64,000 bases of DNA from Rhynochetos jubatus (taxonomy: Eukaryota > Chordata > Aves > Eurypygiformes > Rhynochetidae), in assembly GCA_027574665.1 (NCBI GenBank), contig CM050653.1:44776118-44840117 (forward strand). Reading direction: 5' to 3'. Both the position numbers and the translations under genes were made by a program. The notes beneath the pieces are model-generated. The model did no database searches and was not told the DNA's origin. It saw only the letters and a list, made by a program, of their open reading frames with translations. How positions within the stretch are numbered: position 1 is the first letter of the stretch; every line of letters starts with the position of its first letter. Of this stretch, positions 37,058-48,390 are shown piece after piece.

Positions 37058-40000
37058 CATTGTCTTCAGGCTGAACAAGCTTCTAGACCCACCTCAGAGA
37101 GGAGGGGTGCAATGAGACTGACAGTTTCTGTTTTACCAATGCTGTGGCAGGATGGAGGTCACCCTGTATCCCACATAGCAGTTTAAAACTTACTAAAATT
37201 GCAGTGGAACACATTGTTCTGAGTCAGTTAATAACTTTGATTTTGTAGCAAGAACAAGGACATCATTGTGCACTTGACTGCTGAAAGTATTTTAGACTTT
37301 GCTGAGAAGCCTGTGAGTCTATTAGGAAGGAGGTACAGAAGGTCTAAGTGCTTGATTAGTTTACCTGGTATTTGAAATGGATACTATGGCAGGTACTCCT
37401 AATCATTTTTTCAAAATTTACCACGACTGAGATAACTGCCTTTTGAAAAAGCATTGCCGAAGAAGTGTTTCATGCAGCCATTGTTTTTTCATGATCATCC
37501 TGTGCATATTGCTTGCAGGGTGGTAACTTGTGGCTGTATGCCAAGCGCATGGGTGACAGTACTCATGTTTGGATGCCACTCAAGGGCAGCTGAGACATCA
37601 TAATTCAAGTATTATCTATATAAAACATGCTATCATTTTTTGGTTAAAAGGTAGTATAAGGAGGAGTTTTGAAAAATAACGCAGCAGTGATTCAGACTAG
37701 CTCACTGTCCACAGAATGAGGGAGTGAGGTGTTTGTGTACAAGGATTCCTGCTTCGGTGCTTGAAGGTGAAGAGACACTTCACAGCCAGCCGTACTTACA
37801 GGTAATTTGTAAGAAGAATAATTCTGAGCCTGTTGAAACCCTCCTGCTTGAAAGGACAAGATTTCTGAGTCATCTTTCAGTGGTGACAATCATTTAGTTG
37901 TTTTGCCTATGACTGTTTTATTTCTTTCTTACATTATATAATGAAGCTCAGCTGCAAACTGAGCAGCCTTTTTTCCAAGTAAAAGTAAGCCCCTACAAGA
38001 AGGGAAGACATTTATCAATATTTTGTCACTCTACCGAGCCCAAATTAGAATTAATCTCTGTCTCAGGATGACTTTATGATTTAGATTCCTCACACTTTCA
38101 CTTTTAAGTAGAAAAATCTCGTTTGCATTTTAGGAGATATAGCATATTCCTCATTTTTCTAATTCATCTGTTGTGTCTCTTATGGTATATGTGTATACAT
38201 ACACAAATATAGAGATATACGCATAAAATATCTTGGCGCTAAATCAATTTCAATCTGCATTGTAAACTAAAACATGTGTAAAAATAGAACTACAGCAAAA
38301 CAATAATCTTATATCAAAGTCAGAGGGAATATGAACAAGGGAAAAGAGATAAAGAAGATTCACCTGCCATTTACCATGACAGAAAAAGAACGGCATGATT
38401 TTTTATTAGGTGCTAAACAAGGCAGACACTTTGCTCAAAAATCTGACTCTTTAGCAAGAGCAAAAAGTTTTTCTTCCAAATCACTGCCATAAACCAGCTG
38501 GTCTGGTATTACACCATGCCTCCAGCAATGACCTGTGTTAGACTGGAAAAATAAACAAGCAGCATTGTCAATTCTGCAGCATGCTACACGAGTCCACAAG
38601 GATTTTTTCCTGCCGGAAGCAGATGATGCATTATTGCTGGTTGTTGCTATTACAATATGGCAGCTTGAGGTCCGCATCAAGACTGAGCAACATTTTACTA
38701 GTTGCCTTGTACAAATCCTTATGAGAACCCAATCAACACATTTTATGGATTGTTTTCATGTATATATTTTTTTTTCTGAAGACAGATTTGTTAGCATGTT
38801 GAAACACTTGGTTTGGGTGAGGTTTTTTGACTCATAAAGGTGCAGACATCTTATTTTTAATCAGTCAGGTTTTGAATTATTCTGTCTTCATCTAAATTGT
38901 AAGAAAATTAAATATTGAATGCATGGGTACTTCATGCTTAAAACTGTCTTTTTAACCTTTGTTATATTGTTTTGTGGGAAAGGGTGACAAAGAGAAGAAA
39001 GATTGCAGAGGAAAACTGACATATTCTCATGAAAAGCAATCAAAATGAAACAAAATGGTGGAATTTGGCTTTGCCATACTTTTAGGCCCCTTTCTATATA
39101 TGTTTCCACACATTTTTTAAGAGCTGTGTGTTTGTCCCTGAATGCTACATTAACTGTACTACACAAAGTCATTGCAGTGAATGTGATGAGGAAAAGAATA
39201 CTACATCTGAAATACCTTTTAGGACTCCTTTTTAACTGCATGTGCTTTCTGTTTGTTTTAAGTGGAAGACTTGTTCAAAAGTGTCACAAACAGGGTTTTT
39301 CTGTTCTTCCTCTAAGGGTCCTTCTCTCTAACTGGTGGTAAAAAGTAAGTTGAGTACAGGTATCCTTCATTGAAAATGTAGTCTGAGTGGAAAAAGAAGT
39401 GTCTTGCAATAGCAGAGCAAAGTTTTCTTTCTTCCTTTATTTCCATTGGTTTAAAAAGCTAGTGTAAAGCTCAAGTCTCTATAGATTTCTCTGCATTTGA
39501 AGTGAGAGTTGTTGAGTGCAGTTCTGCACTTGACATTGGAACAGTACTAATAATACCCAGTGGAAGAGCAGACTTCAGCCATGGTCTGCTTTTTTTTCTT
39601 TTTCTCATTACTTTTATCACGAACTACATGATTTGCCTTTAAAGAGGGTTTTGGTTGTTGGTGGTGGTTGGTTTTTTTTTTTTTCCAACGAAATCCCATT
39701 TCTGTGAAGTGTACAGGACACTTTTTGTACGTGCATTAATCAACCTTCCAACTATACCACAGAAATATCACTTGGAAGTGAAGACCAGAGAGCAAGAGGA
39801 ATAAAAGTTCTTTTCAGACTCAATTTATTGTAAGTTCCCCATTGAAAATGCTGTGCCACATTATACTAGTCTCCCCGACCACTCTCCCCCCCAGTATAAA
39901 ATAATAATACCATGAGTGAAAGCTTTGAAAATTAATATTTTATTGTACTTTGTCTTACAGAAAAAAGAGGCTTTATGCCGATAGACTTATGTGCTTTAGG

Positions 40001-42298
40001 ATTAATTTTTTGTTGGGTCTTACCCTTTATATTCTGACACTTGCTGAATATAAGCAACAAGTAACAGGCCAAGAAAAATAAATGGTCATATTTAAACAAA
40101 ATCCTTCAATGATTTATGGATCTTGGCTCTGACCTGGAGCTGTCATCACTGCAAGTACTTGTGTTAAAACAAAGGAGATATAAACTGCTGAGTCTGATCA
40201 AAGACTTTAAAGCTAATACACAGGTTTCTGGGTAGTTTGCCAAACCTCTGGAAATGAACTTTCATTACATCTTCCAGAGGGAAAAAAATGGAAAGGAGAC
40301 AAGAAAATTATAGTCACTGATGTGTTTGCAGAGTTATGGTAGAGATGAACCACAAAGAGAAAGGGACTGACTGTGTTTAAATGTTTTGCTTTTCTGAAGA
40401 TCTGAGTACAAATCACAGAGAACACAGCTTTTCTCTACAGTTGTGAATTAAGGCTTCACCCCACAGGATGTGTGTGTATCATTGTATTATGCAGACCTCC
40501 TATCAGAAAAAGGACATTCTCTGAGAAGAAAATGCAGAGAAACCTGGAATAAGTTCTTGAAGAGGTGAGGTGGGACGTTTACATCATACACTGACAGAAA
40601 TTCATAATTTTTGAGGGACAGACTTACATATAATTTCTGTTCCCTCTGCACATACATGTCCTTGAACACCTACTGACAACAGAATTGCACTCCTCCACAT
40701 CTAAGATTTTGTTCTTTATATTTAAGAAACAAAGGAAATTGATCCCCGAAATAATGCATGTTGGAAAGCATTGGGAAATGAACAGAGTATCAAAGATAGG
40801 TCATCTCATAAAATCAGAATTAAGAGTGAAATAGGATTAAAATGTAACTGCATTTCTCAATTCCGCTCTGAGTTTCCCCCTCCCATGCCACATGAGCTCT
40901 AGCTTGTGCATTGTCCACTGCCCCATAAAATGACCATGTTTCAAAGTAGTAAAACTTTCTGGCATCTTCCTTTCCATTGCTTTCTGTGTGGAGGATGTAT
41001 AAAATTTGATAAATGCCGTATGGCAACACTACTACATCTTTTTCTTTGTAAAATGAGCTGAATAAACAACACTCCTTTGCAGCAATTAGCAGATTGATTC
41101 TTGCAGACTTCTTAGTTTTCATAAATCTTGGCTTTAACTCTGTTTAATGGAAGAAAATGCACGCTAACTAGGTGCAATAGCTGTGCAGAAACCTGTCAAA
41201 AGTTGCTGAAAATGTGTGGCAGTGTTTGCAGAGTGTCTGAAATAAGTCTGGGTGTGAACTACTGCAGTCGTTCCAAGATAGTAGTGATACTGCTTTAAAT
41301 ATTTACACTATTGTGACAAATTTGAAGCTGCATGTAAATATTTTATGAATGCTGTGGCTTAACAGGATTGTTATGGTGTTTACTGCATGAATCTACAGAG
41401 CATGTTTGTCAGGAAATTGGTTCTGTAAACAGTGTGTATTATAATCCTGATATTCATTTCTTAGAAAAAGTTCAGAATATTGCAGCTCCATCATTCTATA
41501 AATGAACTTGTGACATTCTTGCAGGCTGACTCACTTGGTTTAAGCAGGATCAGGAAACAGAGCAGAGAACAGAAAACTTGGATTAAAATAAAAGGAGAAG
41601 CCTCCAGTGAAAAAGGCTAAAGGGCAAATTTGGGGATGTAGAATGGAATACAGACTCCAGAGATAAGCTAGAGCTGTAACTTTAGATTTATTTAATAAAA
41701 AGTAGACATTTAGAGTGTCAGTATCTGTAGCTGAGATAGTCACCCTTGGGTGCATTTATTTGCATATAATTAACACAGTCATAGGCAGTTTTGGAGTAAA
41801 ACACATATGACCAGCCCTATACTTCAGCTTTGATTTGAAACTGTGTCCTAGACTCCCAGAAATTATAAAAAGATCCTGGATAGATTATGTAAACCGTGTG
41901 GACATTCGCATCTTGTTAACTGAATCTCACCTATACGGTTATAATTCTGTAAAACTCTTTTGCTCTGCCTTCTTCCTACTGTTAAGATTAAACAATATTT
42001 CCTTTTCAAAGATACTTTTTGGATCCATGAATCTATCATTACCCACAATTCCCAAAGGGAAGATCCACAGATGCTAATTATGGTCAGGCCTGCTGAGTGA
42101 TTAAGGCTTGTAATGAGGCACTTGGAATAAGATTAAGCAAATTGCAATTTACTTGCTGAGAGAGTGCATACGTCAGAAGTAACACATAGCGATCCAGAGG
42201 AACAGATAAGAAAGAAGTGAAAGCAACAACTTGCTCTACAGCTATGACAAGTATTTAACTATTTCATTTCTCACTGACCTCCTGCAGGTGCCTGTAAT
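37058..42298. other. Unannotated non-coding DNA
   Basis: No named gene or repeat. The stretch 38400-38720 has open frames on both strands (81 codons -, 100 codons +) and a repeat-free, mixed-base texture like a conserved element. At 38888-39341 two frames (117 codons - and 98 codons +) overlap without known homology. Homopolymer T runs occur at 39672-39684 (13 T) and near 38767. Confidence 0.5.
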
Positions 42299-43720
42299 AA
42301 TTAATAGAATCAAAAATTAATTTAGGTGGGAAGGGACTGCTGGGTATCATCTGGTCCAGCCCTCACTCAAAGCAATGCCAGTTTAGAGGAGGTTACTCAG
42401 GTCCTCATCCAGTTCCATTCTGAATATTCCCAGGGAAGGAGATTCCACATCCCCTCTGGGCAACAGTTGCAGTATTTTATCATCCTCACGGTGAAAAGAA
42501 AATCCTTATATCTAATCAGAATTTTTCTTTTTCAGCTGTGTTGTTGCTTTTCACCCCATCACTGTGCAGGTCCAGATAGTCCGATTACTTTTTCTAATTC
42601 TTTCCTTTAGAAGATTCCTCCTTAACCTTCTGCTCTTAGGGTGAACACACTAGGTTCTCTCACCTTCTCCTCATATAATATGTGTTCCATTTCCTAAATT
42701 ATATTGGTAGCCTGCAGTGGACTTGCTCCAGTATGTCAATGTCTTTTTTTGTTGTGAAGAGTTAAAAACTAAACACAGCTCCCCAAACGAGATCTCACAA
42801 GTGACATACAGAAGGAAAGAGTCATTTCCCAGGACCTTCTGGCAACATTCTTGCTAACTTAGCCCAGGCCTTGATTGGCCTTTGTTGCTGTTTGGGCACG
42901 TTGCTAACTCGTGTTCAACTCCATGTCCATCAGAACCCCAAGGCCTGTTTTCTGCAGAGCCGCCTTCCAGTTGGCCCCCATACTGCAGCCCATACTGCTT
43001 CAGGGAGGTTTTCTGTCCCAGGTGCAGGACCTGGCATTTAGTTTTGTTGAAATTTTGTTGAACTTCATGAGGTTCCTATCAGCCCATATCTCCTGCCTGC
43101 TTAGTCCCTTAGTGGCCCTATACTCCAGGGTTCCAACCTCTCTGCCTGATTTGGTATTGATCACAAACTTGATGAGCGCGCACTCTGTCTGGTTGCGCAG
43201 GACACTAATAAATCCATTGAATATTATTGGCGCCAGTGTTGATTCTTGAGGGGTGACATGAGTAACCAGATACCAGCTGTGCAATGGTATGGCTGACCAC
43301 AGCACTTGTAGTGTAGCAGTCCAGCCACATTTCCACTTGAAGTCCACTTATCCAAATCACATCTTTCCAGTTTGGCTCGACAGTGTTGACTTACTAAGAT
43401 CACGGTATTATCTGTAGCAAGAGCCTATTACAATGTCACCTGTTTTGGTCTGTCCCCTGATTCTTGCTCATAAGCTCATGGCTGGTGTCTCATGAATTCC
43501 AAGGCAAATCTCCCTGCATTCAACCAACTTTGCAGAAATGCATCTTGTCATCCTTGCTTCTCCTTTCTGAAGAGCTCCTATTCACACAGCATTCCTGCTG
43601 CACAAGCTACCCCACTACATCTGTGTAGTCCAAATGAGCTCATAGATCTGAAGATGTGCATGGCTTTCTCATTCTTCTATTCTTTTCCTGTGCTGTATGC
43701 ATTTGGCTAGTGGTACTTGA
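42299..43720 (-). mobile_element. CR1 LINE with internal deletion (endonuclease joined to RT end)
   Basis: A long, old CR1 in antisense. The 3' UTR starts at 42299-42360 (sense tail ATTCTATT). The reverse-transcriptase C-terminal half lies at about 42640-43400. A minus-strand frame at 43000-43347 reads ADRNLMKFNK, VTHVTPQES and TECALIKFVINT where active CR1 has the 'GVPQGS' and 'FADDT' motifs, so the catalytic Asp pair is lost. At about 43450-43720 the minus strand instead resembles the start of the ORF2 endonuclease (LKYH-PNAYSTGKE, followed by a degraded 'YD-VG-SET' region). The stretch that should lie between them (late endonuclease to early RT) is missing. Stops and frameshifts are common. 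This is a dead copy; the middle deletion happened after or during insertion. The 5' limit could extend to about 43860. Confidence 0.85.
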
Positions 43721-44398
43721 GGGCGTTCCCAGGGAAGCTGCTTTCACAGGAGAGGTGTGAGGGCTTCCACTATCATCCTGTCCACCAGGCATTTCCTCAC
43801 TTCAACCCACGTATCTCTTCTCATCAGCCTTTGGTTACCATCCCACACTGAACATTGAGGATGTTATTGCTATGTTAGCAAGCTTGTTAGTAGAGATGAT
43901 CTTGTGCCGCTTTGCCAGGGGATCCTCTTTCTCTCTCCAGATGGACCTACCTTACTTACAAAGACATCAATAATGAAAAGCCACACTAGATTTTCTGAAG
44001 TAACAGGTGAAAAACTTCATGTGCAATGGGAAGGGCTAGCAATGGGGGGAACTAAAAAGTTATGTGTAGGTGAACATTTGTTCACACATGGCTGGATCTT
44101 GTTTCCCTGATTTTTTTTTTTTTCTTGAGTTATTTAAAATACAGGAGATGTTTGTTTAAGATAAGATCAACTACTACAAGGATTTAATAGTCTCAGAAGT
44201 CTTGAAGTGATGCATTCTACTTTACTCTGTTTTCCATCTTCTGCCACTTTTAATGCTTTGCTTTTCTCTATCTCTTCCTCAAATAGGTGTAGCAGACAAA
44301 CTGTATCTAAGACTAATGAGATTTGAAAAATGTCTGGTATGTCTATTTCTGTTTCAAAATGAGATTTCTACAAGAACCTGGAGTGTTTTGTGGATATT
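43721..44398. other. Unannotated DNA, possible CR1 5' remnant
   Basis: The first 140 bases may be a further 5' piece of the neighbouring CR1. After that nothing is recognised. A run of 13 T lies at 44111-44123. Confidence 0.4.
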
Positions 44399-44949
44399 CG
44401 TTGTGGTTTAACCTGGCAGGCAGCCAAACATCACATAGCTGTTGGCTCCCTGTCCCCCCACAGTGGGTTGGGGAGAGCATCAGAAAAAAGGTAAAGCTTA
44501 TGGGCTGAAATAAAGACAGTTTAATAGGACAGAAAAGGAAGCAAAAACAATAAGAATGATAAAAGGATATACAAAACAGGTGATGCACCATGCAAATTGC
44601 TCACCCTGCTGACTGATGACCAGCCAATCCCTGTGCAGTGGCCACTGCCCCCAAGCCAACTTGCCCCAGTTCTGTTTTTCAGCATGACATTATACCTAAA
44701 TGAATTTCCCTTTGGCCAGTTTGGGTAAGGTGTTCTGGCTGTGTCTCCTCCCAGGTTCTTGTGCACCCCCAACCTCCTCACCGGGGTGGCAGTATGAGAA
44801 GCTGAAGTCTTTGACTTAGTGTAAGCACTCCTCAGAAACTTCTAAACCATCAGTGCGTTATCAACATAATCCTCATCCTAAATCCAAAACACAGTACTGT
44901 ACCTGTAACTAGAAAGAAAACTAACTCTATCCCAGCTGAAACCAAGACA
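44399..44949 (-). mobile_element. Solo LTR of an avian endogenous retrovirus
   Basis: A single LTR of a family widespread in neoavian genomes, recognised from its ends and internal blocks. In sense (minus) orientation it begins TGTCTTGGTTTCAGCTGGGA at 44949 and ends GTTAAACCACAAC near 44400. A polyadenylation signal ATTAAA lies at 44520-44525 (minus strand), inside the conserved 'CCTATTAAACTGTCTTTAT' block. Other family blocks are 'CCAAAGGGAAATTCATTTAG' and the 'GTTGATAACGCACTGATGG' region. The TATA region expected near 44671-44680 is mutated. The terminal TG/CA has one mutated end (C at 44399). Flanking five-base sequences ATATT (44394-44398) and GTGTT (44950-44954) may be a diverged target duplication, differing at two positions. 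No gag, pol or env sequence and no second LTR are present, so the provirus was removed by LTR-LTR recombination. No coding capacity. I do not assign a family name. Confidence 0.9.
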
Positions 44950-46246
44950 GTGTTGTATGGAAATAGATCAACACCCAAGATTCCTTCCTGTTTTATCAAG
45001 TGCCCAACTATCTGCTGACAAAGATTATTTCTGTGGAAAGAAGATTTTTTTATCCTGCTTGTTATCAGTCTACAGTAAAGCTGACCAGAATGACATTTAT
45101 TCCGGTTGATGCTTCTTGTGTATCACATGAAACTACTAAATGTCATCACCAAATTACGCAAAATATGGAGATCTGTGTCTGGATCTCCTTCCTTTTATGT
45201 GTGGATCCTTTTCATTGAAACTGATATGTGTTTGTGACAGGTTTTAGTTTGGGAGAAAACACTCTACTGAAAATACGCTATCCCCCCTTTTAGACAGGGA
45301 GGGTAGGCATCTCCACAATAACTGGTTTTTCTTCTCTGTGTTGACTTGGGGCATGAATCATCAGCAAATGCTGGAATTGGAATTTGGGCAGAATGACTGC
45401 AATGTTTTATAAAGTCTGACAGACATTTGGTACTACAGAGACTGCATGATTACTACACAACTTCAGGCAACCAAGGGTTTATATATGTATATCTCATGAG
45501 ACATTGTTTTCCTGTTTGCATCTCAGAAACAGCATGATGGAAGTGCCAGACCAGTAATAAAAGACTACCATGTGGAGAAGTAGACCAATCCCACCCAGCT
45601 TTGCTATTTACTCCAAGGCAAGGTAATATCTTTCTGTTTTTTGCCATTGAGCAACTGCCAAGTAATCCTGTGAGACATCACACAGGAAATAGTAGAGATG
45701 AAAATGAAGAAGAGATTAAATGACCTTCTGTTCCATAATCTACTGCTGTGTATCTAGTAAACCCAGCATCTAAGGCAGAACAGATCAGGACTGTATTGAG
45801 TCTCACAGTGAGAGACAGGTACACTGACATGTTACTGGGACACATGCTTCTGACTTGCTCTTAAAATGACAAGAAATAAAAAGTGCATATGGAAATAAAG
45901 TTTCAATGACCAAGTCCTAGTTAGAATTCATGAGCTGTAAAAAAAACCAGTGTCCTCTCACTTTACAGACATATATCTCTCTAAAGCTTACCATAAAAAT
46001 TGCAACCCAAATCACAAAGCTTAGTAGTGAGTCACATTTAACTGGAGGATTGTCCCTATAAGTTTGCTTGTAATCCCTCAAAATAAATAAGATAATAGGA
46101 AATGCTATAATCATATTTCTCTGTCTCAGGGAAAATCAGACCAATTCTTCTCAGTCCAGCCTGATAATATCTCAAGAAAGCATTTAAGCAGTCCTAAACT
46201 CTGAAAATATTTTGAGGTTTGTTTTTCTGTTAACCAGGAACTTTTC
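44950..46246. other. Unannotated non-coding DNA
   Basis: No recognisable gene or repeat. Short frames only. Confidence 0.5.
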
Positions 46247-46312
46247 GTCCAACTAATTTTCTTCTCTTCTTTTACTTTGTCCAACTATAATTTTCTTCCC
46301 TTCTTTTATTTT
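46247..46312. repeat. Tandem duplication, two units of 32-34 bases
   Basis: GTCCAACTAATTTTCTTCTC at 46247 is repeated as GTCCAACTATAATTTTCTTC at 46279, and a third GTCCAGG begins at 46313. The units are pyrimidine-rich and differ by a few substitutions and a 2-base indel. Probably slippage. Confidence 0.9.
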
Positions 46313-46800
46313 GTCCAGGATAGATCTAGATACACAAAAGCCAGAGGAAATCAATGGGAGTTGAAGAGAAATTTGACTGCTGAGGCCAGAGTGAATACAG
46401 CTTAAGGCTCATCTCCAAAAATCTTTAGAATGGGTTGGCTAATGGAAATACTATCTGTTAGTGGTTCTGTCCCTCTCATCAACTATTATGAATCTATTGC
46501 AGATTGTGAAGAACTTAAGGTGGGATCACGCAACTCAGGCTTTCTGTCCAGCAATAGACCTGCAATTTGACTGTGTCCTTTGGATGCTACTACAGGACAG
46601 GAAATATTTTTGTCCATCTTCTTCATTCTTTAAATTTAGAAAATAATGACATGAGAGGAAATGAAAAAAACCTTTTCGAATTTTCTCCAAGATTATGATA
46701 CACTTAATTGCAGAGCGGGTTTGATGTAGTGTTTTTTCCAATATGACTGATTCCAGGCTTTTTACTTGTATAAATTAAGAATGCAATGACTAGAATAACT

Positions 46801-46846
46801 GGGGGGTTGGGGTGTTAGGGCTTTTGGGTGTTCCCCCCCCCCACCC
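46801..46846 (+). other. G-quadruplex motif next to a C10 run
   Basis: G6-TT-G4-TGTTA-GGG-CTTTT-GGG (46801-46828) fits the canonical quadruplex pattern. It is followed by C10-A-CCC (46833-46846), which is complementary to the G-runs. The region could form either a quadruplex or a G:C hairpin. Confidence 0.7.
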
Positions 46847-48354
46847 TGCAGTTTTTTGATGTTTGTCTAATTGAACACAGCTGTGCAGTGGCACAAAACT
46901 AACCAGAAAATGAAAATTTGATAATTTTACATTTCTAAAGCACCACTTAAGCCACTTGTGTGAAAATAGCAGCCACAATACCTTTAGAAATCAACAACAT
47001 TGAACCAGATTTATCATACAGAGCTGTCTCCTGCAGGCATTTAAAGAAATCCACTTTCAAGACAAATCAGTAAATGTTCCCTCAACTGTAACTGTCTTGT
47101 AACATAAACAAAATGTGTGTGGAATAGAGACAAACTTTTCCAGGCTGCTCCAAGAATGAATTCTTGTCTTTTCACTCGTCTACTGCCAATGAAGGCTTCA
47201 TATTTTTTATTTCATAACAATAATCTCTACATCAGTTTTCCATTTGGGACTGCAGCCAGTGGAAAAGTATATAGACTTATGAAATACTGTGAAGTAATTC
47301 ATAATGTGTTATTTTTTGTGAACATCCTGTTTGTGATTTCAGGCTTCATCTTTACATCCTAAAGAGCTGATTCCTCACTCAGACATATCCTCAGAGGATA
47401 TAAAATAGTCTGACTAAGTGCTCTGATATAAATCTGTTGAGTCACTCCTTTCTAAAAAAATATTAATTTAGAAATTGCTTTTCTTTCTGATTCAGACTCA
47501 GAACTGGAAGGGAGGACATCTATTCCCAAACACGTGTTTTAACCAAGGTCAAAGATCTCACATGAATAGCTTGTGTGGGCTCAAACTTTGGGATTCCTGA
47601 TTCTTGGCTGAACTCCAGCGCTGAGCTGAACCTAAACTGCCGGGTACAGAAAACTGGTTCTTGTCTTTGAATTTAGTCTTGATGCAAACAGTATCCTCCA
47701 AATAAGAGGAGAATTTGCCCCTCCTCCATCTACTGCACATTGATCTGACTGCTACAATAAATATTTTTTACAATTTGGACCATTGAGCATTTTATTAGCT
47801 ACCAGACTGAAAAAAAAGAGTGGGATAAAGTGAAATTTTAGAGAAATATTTTCTTATTTTAAAGAAGGTAATACGGAGTTGTGGGATTACAAAATATTTC
47901 TTAGAGCAGGAAAGTCAGATTAAAAATTGATTTTTAATTATTAAAGGGTTTGTGCTTATGCCTGTGAAATAATTAAACAAGTCAAAGGAGGGATCGCAGT
48001 TGAATTAATAGTGCTTAACATTGGTATAGCACTTCAAAGCTCTTAAAAAAATGAATTAATTGAGTTCAGTGTGTAACTCCCAAGAAATTATTTCCTCAGC
48101 ATGCACAGCCTTTGCTTTCTGCTCTCAGACTACCCACAGACAACTTCTATTTATCTTAATTCATTTATTGTTCATGGTCTTGTGATAATTTTTGTACCAA
48201 TGGTATTAAAATATATCTATATATCCAATATCCTGTAACAGAGATCAGTGGTGTTGATCATGAGGTAGTGCCTCTATTCTATAACTGATAGCCACAGGCA
48301 GACTGAAGAAATCGTTGCAGCTTTGCATCCATGAGGAAGAAATATCGAATAAGC
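46847..48354. other. Unannotated non-coding DNA
   Basis: AT-rich, no recognisable feature. A TA-rich patch lies near 48215-48235. Confidence 0.5.
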
Positions 48355-48390
48355 GGGGGGGGGTGGGGGGGGTGTGGGTGTTTGTTTGGG
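48355..48390 (+). repeat. G-rich tract (G9-T-G8-TGT-GGG...)
   Basis: G9 (48355-48363), T, G8 (48365-48372), TGT, GGG, then GT-rich spacers and another GGG (48388-48390). Strong quadruplex-forming potential, and a likely trouble spot for sequencing and assembly. It blends into a (GTTT)n-like tail up to about 48400. Confidence 0.85.

Noticed and set aside
38888-39341. Overlapping 117-codon (-) and 98-codon (+) frames as antisense gene pair
   Set aside because: Neither is recognised. Complementary open frames arise easily when stop codons are sparse on both strands.
43000-43347. 115-codon minus-strand frame as a host gene
   Set aside because: It is a decayed piece of CR1 reverse transcriptase, with the catalytic motif lost.
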